Positions 23,595 through 27,765 of a stretch of DNA of 64,000 nucleotides are shown in pieces. Source of the DNA: Mogibacterium sp. (lineage in GTDB: Bacteria > Bacillota > Clostridia > Peptostreptococcales > Anaerovoracaceae); contig JAFRGC010000066.1 of assembly GCA_017434025.1 (NCBI GenBank), forward strand, positions 1 to 64,000, in the 5' to 3' direction. The translations under genes and the position numbers were made by a program. Below the pieces are notes generated by a model. The model was not told where the DNA came from, did not search any database, and was given only the letters and a program-made list of their open reading frames with translations. Numbering within the stretch: the first letter of the stretch is position 1; every line of letters begins with the position of its first letter.

Positions 23595-23614
23595 GTCAGA
23601 AGGCTGCCCTTCTG
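23595..23614. other. Hairpin between tRNA genes
   Basis: TCAGAAGG and CCTTCTGA pair across a four-base loop in the spacer between tRNA-Gly and tRNA-Leu; probably a processing spacer, as no T-run follows. Confidence 0.5.
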
Positions 23615-23619
23615 ACGGT

Positions 23620-23694
23620 TGGAGCGGCATACGGGACTCAAACCCGTACCATCAGTTTGGAAGACTGATACGCTGGTCGTTACGCTAATGCCAC
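23620..23694 (-). tRNA. tRNA-Gly (TCC), altered elbow
   Basis: Acceptor GTGGCAT/ATGCCGC, loop CTTCCAA (TCC), U73, CCA. T-loop TTTGAGT has U56 and the D-loop has GA in place of GG, so the 19-56 pair is A-U. Confidence 0.92.
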
Positions 23695-23721
23695 TTAATG
23701 GCGATTTGTACAAATCGCCAG

Positions 23722-24216
23722 TTATTTGCTGAGCCTGTCGGCGATCGTGGATGCTGTGAAAGAATCCGGTTTGACCTCGCAGTCGTAGCCCATCGCGTGG
23801 ACCCATCCTGTGAGTGCCTGGATCAGATCTCTGGTCTTGCCGTGTGGGGCGTTGCCTGCGTCGATGTGAATGGAGAGTGGGCAATTGTCGATCAGCATGC
23901 GATATGTGTCGTTGTCCATCTCGTCCAGCAGGGCTCCCGCCGTCTCAAGGCTGATGTAAGTCTCGGTCTCGAGCTTCTGCTTGACCGCTTTGATGAGCTC
24001 ACGGAGCTCTGTCTCGTAGAAGAAGATCCCGCCATGACCTCTGCAGATCATGGAAATTACCGTTACGATCTTTGTGCCGGATGCGTGGTTCTGGGAGTCG
24101 GTTCCGATCGCCAGTTCCATTGGTTCTCCGTATACAGCATTCCGGTCATAGAAAGCCTTCAGCTTGTCCGGAATGTCCTTGAGGCTCAGCTGTCCGTATG
24201 TCTGGGATTTCCACAT
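23722..24216 (-). CDS. YkuK-like (DUF458) predicted RNase H-fold protein inside the tRNA operon
   Basis: A 164-residue protein with the DUF458 pattern: ELAIGTDSQNH with the first acidic residue, a central helix pair, and NCPLSIHIDAGN..GKTRDLIQALTGWVHAMGYDCEVKPDS. The family is predicted to have an RNase H-like fold; B. subtilis YkuK belongs here. ATG at 24216 has AAAGGAGAG upstream. It lies between tRNA-Lys and tRNA-Gly in one orientation without a terminator, so it should be on the tRNA transcript. A role in tRNA processing or turnover is an inference from position. Confidence 0.82.
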   Translation of the reverse strand: MWKSQTYGQLSLKDIPDKLKAFYDRNAVYGEPMELAIGTDSQNHASGTKIVTVISMICRGHGGIFFYETELRELIKAVKQKLETETYISLETAGALLDEMDNDTYRMLIDNCPLSIHIDAGNAPHGKTRDLIQALTGWVHAMGYDCEVKPDSFTASTIADRLSK

Positions 24217-24261
24217 ATCTTTCTCTCCTTTCTGCAAAATTGTCACCCCGCTGCCGGGGTC

Positions 24262-24337
24262 TGGTGATCCCCGTGGGATTCGAACCCACACCATCCGGAT
24301 TAAAAGTCCGGTGTCGTAGCCGTTTGACCAGAGGATC
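24262..24337 (-). tRNA. tRNA-Lys (TTT)
   Basis: Acceptor GATCCTC/GGGGATC as in the CTT isoacceptor, anticodon loop CTTTTAA (TTT, reads AAA), CCA. Both lysine codons in leader C are AAA. Confidence 0.95.
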
Positions 24338-24349
24338 ATGGTCTGTAAT

Positions 24350-24425
24350 TGGCGATCCCCGTGAGACTTGAACTCACATCAACGGATTAACAGTCCGCCG
24401 TCCTGACCGATTGAACGAGAGGATC
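24350..24425 (-). tRNA. tRNA-Asn (GTT)
   Basis: Acceptor GATCCTC/GGGGATC, anticodon loop CTGTTAA (GTT), G73, T-loop TTCAAGT, CCA. Confidence 0.95.
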
Positions 24426-24426
24426 A

Positions 24427-24510
24427 TGGTCGGCAGGGCTGGACTCGAACCAGCGTGTTTCTACGTCGTGGGGTTACGGCCCACTGCAATCGCCGCTATG
24501 CCACCTGCCG
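24427..24510 (-). tRNA. tRNA-Tyr (GTA) with C33
   Basis: Class II tRNA, acceptor CGGCAGG/CCTGCCG, stem GTGGG/CCCAC, loop CCGTAAC (GTA) with C at position 33, A73, CCA. First gene of operon C, preceded by the attenuator. Confidence 0.9.
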
Positions 24511-24575
24511 ATATTGATACTTGTGTTATTGATACTTGTGTTGTTGGAGCCTGGGTCCTGACACCTCGGCCCATT

Positions 24576-24607
24576 GAAAAACCGCCTGCCTCGTTCGAGA
24601 CAAGCGG
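24576..24607 (-). terminator. Attenuator terminator C
   Basis: Hairpin CCGCTTGTCTCG/CGAGGCAGGCGG (12 positions, two G-U) followed by TTTTT. CTTGTCTC of its 5' arm is perfectly complementary to GAGACAAG inside leader frame C. Confidence 0.88.
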
Positions 24608-24642
24608 CCGTGGTTAACTGGTTTCCCGGAGGGTGCGCCTGG

Positions 24643-24771
24643 CTAGCTCTGTTCTTGCCGCGCGCCCACTATTCTTGTCTCTTTATTGCACACCAAGCTG
24701 CTTCCCAGCTCCGTGCTCTGGAATTTTGCTCTGCTATTCATGATCTCCGAATTATGATGGCAATATAGCAT
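24643..24771 (-). CDS. 42-residue leader peptide C of the tRNA operon
   Basis: Exactly 42 codons plus TAG, with AAAGGA and AGGA upstream of ATG. Residues 2-30 contain 20 of Leu, Tyr, Cys, His, Asn, Ser, Lys, Phe or Gly (it opens LYCHHNS and has LGSSLVCNK); all nine amino acids of the tRNAs of operon C are present at least once. Codons fit too: AAA for Lys, AGC for Ser (five), GGA for Gly. The tail LVCNKET..VGAR aligns with leaders A and B. The start lies 48 bases after the lipoprotein stop. I read it as an attenuator leader. Confidence 0.82.
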   Translation of the reverse strand: MLYCHHNSEIMNSRAKFQSTELGSSLVCNKETRIVGARQEQS

Positions 24772-24818
24772 TCCTGATTGTTCCTTTCCTGTTTCTTTCT
24801 TGTTTGCTCTTTCGTTAT

Positions 24819-25490
24819 CTAGTTCTTCAGCATCCATTCCGGGATCGAATCCAAAACTCCGTTGACTGCGCTCACAAGCCCTCCGGTCAGCACGTCTACG
24901 ATCGCGTCGTCTGACTTGAGCTCGTCGACGATCCACTGGTCTTCGACTTTGGTCATCGAGAGCGTCGCGGTCTTCTCGTAGTTCTTCGTGTTGAGCTGCG
25001 TGAGTTTGGCGGTCAGGGCTTCTGCTGCTTTGGCCGCGATCTCTTCTTCGGTGGCATTGGTCAGTGCCATCATGATGAAGGCCTGCGCGATGAAATCGTT
25101 GAAGGTCTCGGTAAAAGCTTCTCCCATCCCATAGGTCCTGATCTTGACGTCTACTGTTGCCTTGTCTCCGTCGATCTGCTCGTTGCTGAGTTCGTAGTCA
25201 AAATCCAGCAGTTTGGGCTTCATCTCCTCTTCGTAGACTGCGGAGAGCCCGGTGTCTTCGATGACTTTGTCCAGGTTGTCCATCTGGGCTGCGGTCGCGA
25301 GCAGATCCAGTTTTCCTCCGGCGTAAACTGTTGCCATGGTCTCATCGTCCTGGGTCTTCAGTGCCGTGAAGAATATATCTGCTGTAGCCGAAGGTTCTGC
25401 CGGCTCTGGCTGCTCCGGTGCCTTGGCGCCGCAAGCGCACAGGCTGATGAGCATTGCTGTGAGTAAAACTAATGTCAGTATCTTCTTCAT
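24819..25490 (-). CDS. Lipoprotein of unknown function
   Basis: A 223-residue protein starting MKKILTLVLLTAMLISLCAC, a lipoprotein signal with lipobox ISLCAC. The mature part (about 35-220) has TADIFFTALKTQDDETMATVYAGGK and DATVDVKIRTYGMGEAF-like strands, resembling DUF5105 or similar small clostridial lipoproteins, but I cannot fix a family. It sits between tRNA operon B and the leader of operon C in the same orientation, without an obvious terminator, so it may be read from the tRNA promoter. Confidence 0.82.
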   Translation of the reverse strand: MKKILTLVLLTAMLISLCACGAKAPEQPEPAEPSATADIFFTALKTQDDETMATVYAGGKLDLLATAAQMDNLDKVIEDTGLSAVYEEEMKPKLLDFDYELSNEQIDGDKATVDVKIRTYGMGEAFTETFNDFIAQAFIMMALTNATEEEIAAKAAEALTAKLTQLNTKNYEKTATLSMTKVEDQWIVDELKSDDAIVDVLTGGLVSAVNGVLDSIPEWMLKN

Positions 25491-25564
25491 ACTGCACCCC
25501 CTCTCTGTACGTTTTCTATTATGCGCCATCCGGGGGTGTCAGTGCTACTGTAATTTCGAATGAA

Positions 25565-25701
25565 AAGTCCGAGAATAACGCAACAGCCTTTTTTCCTGCT
25601 CTACCTACTGAGCTACTGTCGCATAGGTGCGACAGACTGGATTCGAACCAATGACTAGGGGATTTACATTCCGATGTAACTGTATACTCCGCTTCGGACT
25701 T
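25565..25701 (-). ncRNA. Permuted tRNA-like RNA, copy 2
   Basis: Same order of parts as copy 1. Closing stem AAGTCCGA/TCGGACTT, conserved AAGCGG, inner stem ACAGT/GCTGT, CATCGG, T-arm with TTCGAAT, acceptor strands CTGTCGC and GCGACAG joined by loop ACCTAT, and a normal D-arm. The acceptor pairs differ from copy 1 at one compensating position (C-G becomes T-A). The loop has ACC but not CCA. It starts two bases after tRNA-Ile and is the last element of operon B. Confidence 0.72.
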
Positions 25702-25703
25702 TA

Positions 25704-25783
25704 TGGTGCGCTATCATGGATTCGAACCATGGACCGCTCGCATATCAGACGAGAACTCTATACCAGACTGAGTTTAATAGCGC
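25704..25783 (-). tRNA. tRNA-Ile (GAT)
   Basis: Acceptor GCGCTAT/ATAGCGC, loop CTGATAT (GAT), enlarged D-loop with GG, T-loop TTCGAAT, A73, CCA. Confidence 0.92.
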
Positions 25784-25793
25784 ATACTTGTCA

Positions 25794-25832
25794 CAAGGGG
25801 GACCATCGAAGATGGTGGATCCCTTATGACGT
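25794..25832. other. Hairpin between tRNA-Trp and tRNA-Ile
   Basis: CCATC/GATGG nested within AAGGG/CCCTT and TCA/TGA forms an imperfect long stem in the spacer. No T-run, so more likely a processing feature than a terminator. Confidence 0.5.
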
Positions 25833-25833
25833 T

Positions 25834-25908
25834 TGGCACCCTGAGTAAGATTTTAACTCACATCTTACGGCTTTGGAGGCCGTTGTTCTGACATTGAACT
25901 ATCAGGGT
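25834..25908 (-). tRNA. tRNA-Trp (CCA), altered elbow
   Basis: Acceptor ACCCTGA/TCAGGGT, stem ACGGC/GCCGT, loop CTCCAAA (CCA), G73. T-loop TTAAAAT has A56 and D-loop AATGTCA has GT in place of GG: the 19-56 pair is U-A. Confidence 0.93.
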
Positions 25909-25913
25909 ATGTA

Positions 25914-25943
25914 CTAGTGCATGTTCCTGTGGATGCACTAGTG
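25914..25943. other. Perfect 10-bp inverted repeat
   Basis: ACTAGTGCAT and ATGCACTAGT flank a 10-base loop between tRNA-Trp and tRNA-Asp. No T-run. Confidence 0.6.
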
Positions 25944-25971
25944 CTGGCACCTGGGTAAGTGCCGGGTCAAA

Positions 25972-26046
25972 TGGCGGTCAGTATGGGAGTTGAACCCATG
26001 TCTTCCGATAGACAGTCGGAGATAATAGCCGTTATACGAACTGACC
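25972..26046 (-). tRNA. tRNA-Asp (GTC)
   Basis: Acceptor GGTCAGT/ACTGACC, stem TCCGA/TCGGA, loop CTGTCTA (GTC), G73, CCA. Confidence 0.95.
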
Positions 26047-26049
26047 ATG

Positions 26050-26124
26050 TGGTGATCCCCGTGGGACTCGAACCCAACATTGTCGGGGCGAAAGCCCGAT
26101 GTCCTACCTTTAGACGAGGAGACC
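26050..26124 (-). tRNA. tRNA-Glu (TTC)
   Basis: Acceptor GGTCTCC/GGGGATC with two G-U pairs, stem TCGGG/CCCGA, loop CTTTCGC (TTC), CCA. Confidence 0.92.
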
Positions 26125-26127
26125 ATG

Positions 26128-26204
26128 TGGTTGCGGAGGTCGGATTCGAACCGACGATCTTTTGGGTATGAGCCAAGAGAGCTAAACCGCTGCTCCACTC
26201 CGCA
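26128..26204 (-). tRNA. tRNA-Met (CAT), initiator-like
   Basis: Loop CTCATAC (CAT), A73, CCA. A11-U24 in the D-stem is an initiator mark, but the acceptor ends in a T1-A72 pair and only two of the three G-C pairs of the initiator anticodon stem are present. Confidence 0.88.
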
Positions 26205-26219
26205 ACAATGATAAAAATT

Positions 26220-26296
26220 TGGTGCTCCACACAGGATTCGAACCTGTACTGAATGGACTCTCAGCCCACTTCCTCTACCCATTGGGATACTGGAGC
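26220..26296 (-). tRNA. tRNA-Leu-like (GAG) with a short variable loop
   Basis: Acceptor GCTCCAG/GTGGAGC core, stem GTGGG/TCCAT, loop CTGAGAG (GAG), A73, CCA. Variable region of five bases, so class I. Close relative of the CAG tRNA at 23510. Confidence 0.85.
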
Positions 26297-26301
26297 AAAT
26301 G

Positions 26302-26435
26302 CGATGCCCGAGAATATAGAAACAGCCTTTTTCACATGCAAGCATGTGCGGCCGGATTCGAACCGGCAAGTTTCGTACCTTAAACAAAATGAATTCCAAT
26401 TCTCGATGAAGCTGTGTTCACCGCTTCGGGCATCG
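26302..26435 (-). ncRNA. Permuted tRNA-like RNA, copy 3 (no D-arm)
   Basis: Closing stem CGATGCCCGA/TCGGGCATCG (10 pairs), conserved AAGCGG and TATTCTCGG, inner stem ACAGC/GCTGT, CATCG, then a longer linker, T-arm GCCGG-TTCGAAT-CCGGC, and acceptor strands CACATGC and GCATGTG joined by only TT. No D-arm, just AAAAAG. The two-base acceptor loop cannot hold CCA, so this copy is unlikely to be charged as a tRNA. It is the first element after attenuator B. Confidence 0.72.
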
Positions 26436-26455
26436 ATTCAATAACAATTACATAA

Positions 26456-26487
26456 GAAAAACCGCTTATCCCATCTGAGACAAGCGG
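26456..26487 (-). terminator. Attenuator terminator B
   Basis: Hairpin CCGCTTGTCTC/GGGATAAGCGG (11 positions with G-U pairs), loop AGAT, followed by TTTTTC. TGTCTCAGAT, spanning arm and loop, is perfectly complementary to ATCTGAGACA in leader frame B. Confidence 0.88.
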
Positions 26488-26525
26488 CCTTGATTACTCT
26501 ATTCTATGCCCGGCACCTAATTACA

Positions 26526-26654
26526 TCACATTACATGCCGCACACACCCGCTGTATGTCTCAGATCTGCACACGAAACCATGCTCCAGGCAAATGTCCTG
26601 AAGATCAATGATCATATCAAATTCATTGAATGAATAACTCAGATATAGCATCAT
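26526..26654 (-). CDS. 42-residue leader peptide B of the tRNA operon
   Basis: 42 codons plus TGA from the first of two ATGs, with AAAGGA upstream. Residues 2-25 hold 14 Leu, Met, Glu, Asp or Ile, matching the tRNAs of operon B; Trp is absent. The other ten residues (Tyr, Ser, Phe, Asn, Cys, His, one Gln) except Gln are served by operon C downstream, which may be co-transcribed. Arg, Thr, Pro and Lys do not occur in this part. The tail GFVCRSET..CVRHV aligns with leaders A and C. Confidence 0.8.
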   Translation of the reverse strand: MMLYLSYSFNEFDMIIDLQDICLEHGFVCRSETYSGCVRHVM

Positions 26655-26712
26655 TTCGTGGTCCTTTCTAATTTCTTTGATCTAGTGGCCTTCCGGCCCT
26701 TCATCTGCAGAG

Positions 26713-26741
26713 ACTATATCACACATGCCAAACGTTGTAAA
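26713..26741 (-). promoter_or_regulatory. Promoter of tRNA operon B
   Basis: Minus-strand -35 TTTACA and -10 TATAGT separated by 17 bases, about 60 bases upstream of leader ATG, in the same position as promoter A; both have TGA before the -10 box. Confidence 0.65.
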
Positions 26742-26824
26742 TTCAACCCGTAGTTTAATCCAGTCTCTTGGCCTTGAGGCGGTGGCCGTTGGCCCTTGCA
26801 ATGAGCACCTTTGGCATCTGCATT

Positions 26825-26887
26825 GATCTCCACTGGCTTTGCAATGATCTCCACTGGCTTTGCAATGATCTCCACTGGCTTTGCAAT
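26825..26887. repeat. Three 21-bp tandem repeats
   Basis: GATCTCCACTGGCTTTGCAA-type unit repeated three times in a row without change, with decayed copies on either side. Confidence 0.9.
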
Positions 26888-26964
26888 AAGCTCTACCCTT
26901 CTTGCAATGATAGTATAGCAAGATCCCTAGTATTTGGGGTCGCTTCACAGGCGACAAGTCCCAT

Positions 26965-27380
26965 CCGACAGGCACAGCACACAATGGTTGTGTGCCTACA
27001 TGCCTTGTTACTGTGCAATCCGGTCACTCGGCACACAATAGTTGTGTGCCTACATGCCTTGTTACTGTGCAATCCGGGCCTTCGGCACACAATGGTTGTG
27101 TGCCTGACTGCCTTGTTACTGTGCAATCCGGTCACTCGGCACACAAAGGTTGTGTGCCCACATGCCTTATCACTGTGCAATCCGGTCACTCGGCACACAA
27201 TGGTTGTGTGCCTGACTGCCTTGTCACTGTGCAATCCGGGCCTTCGGCACACAATGGTTGAGTGCCTGACTGCCTTGTCACTGTGCAATCCGGGCCTTCG
27301 GCACACAATGGTTGTGTGCCTACATGCCTTGTCACTATGTAATCCGGTCACTTGGCACACAATGGTTGTGTGCTTTCCCG
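26965..27380. repeat. 54-bp tandem palindromic repeat array
   Basis: Eight copies of the hairpin GGCACACAA..TTGTGTGCC at 54-bp spacing, alternating with TGCCTTGTTACTGTGCAATC-type sequence. Some substitutions are shared by alternate copies (CTACATG versus CTGACTG; GGTCACTC versus GGGCCTTC), pointing to expansion by larger blocks. Because 54 is a multiple of three, long frames open on both strands; I do not treat these as genes. Confidence 0.93.
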
Positions 27381-27765
27381 CTGACCGACCTAGAATCTGT
27401 GTACTTTACACTCAACAATGATAGGATCGTTATTTACTGCATCTACTTATAAGGTGTTTTTCCACCCTAAACTGTTGCAACAAAGATGGATTGCATTCTG
27501 TTTATGCTGGTTGCTGCTCAGTTAAGGTTCAGTTGGGATTCAGTCTGGCTTCAGTTGGGGTTCAGTTGGGGTCCCATTGAAGTTCAGTTGAGATTCTGTT
27601 GAGCCTCACAGACCAAAAGAGACCGATCCTCGTATCTGAGTTCCGGTCTCTTGTCATGCATATTATTCGGATTGATGCGTCTGGCTGTTATGCACCAAAG
27701 TGCAACTGTGCCAAATTGTTTCTGTACCTTGCTGTTCTATGCCAAATTGCACTCGCGCCTTGCTG
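27381..27765. other. Intergenic stretch with TTCAGTTGGGG repeats
   Basis: Between the 54-bp array and the stop of the double-TIR gene. From 27515 to 27605 there are about six imperfect copies of TTCAGTTGGGGT. The rest shows no supported gene. Confidence 0.6.

Noticed and set aside
26768..27421. Long open frames on both strands of the 54-bp array
   Set aside because: The repeat length is a multiple of three without stops, so frames stay open by arithmetic; no ribosome site and no protein-like composition.
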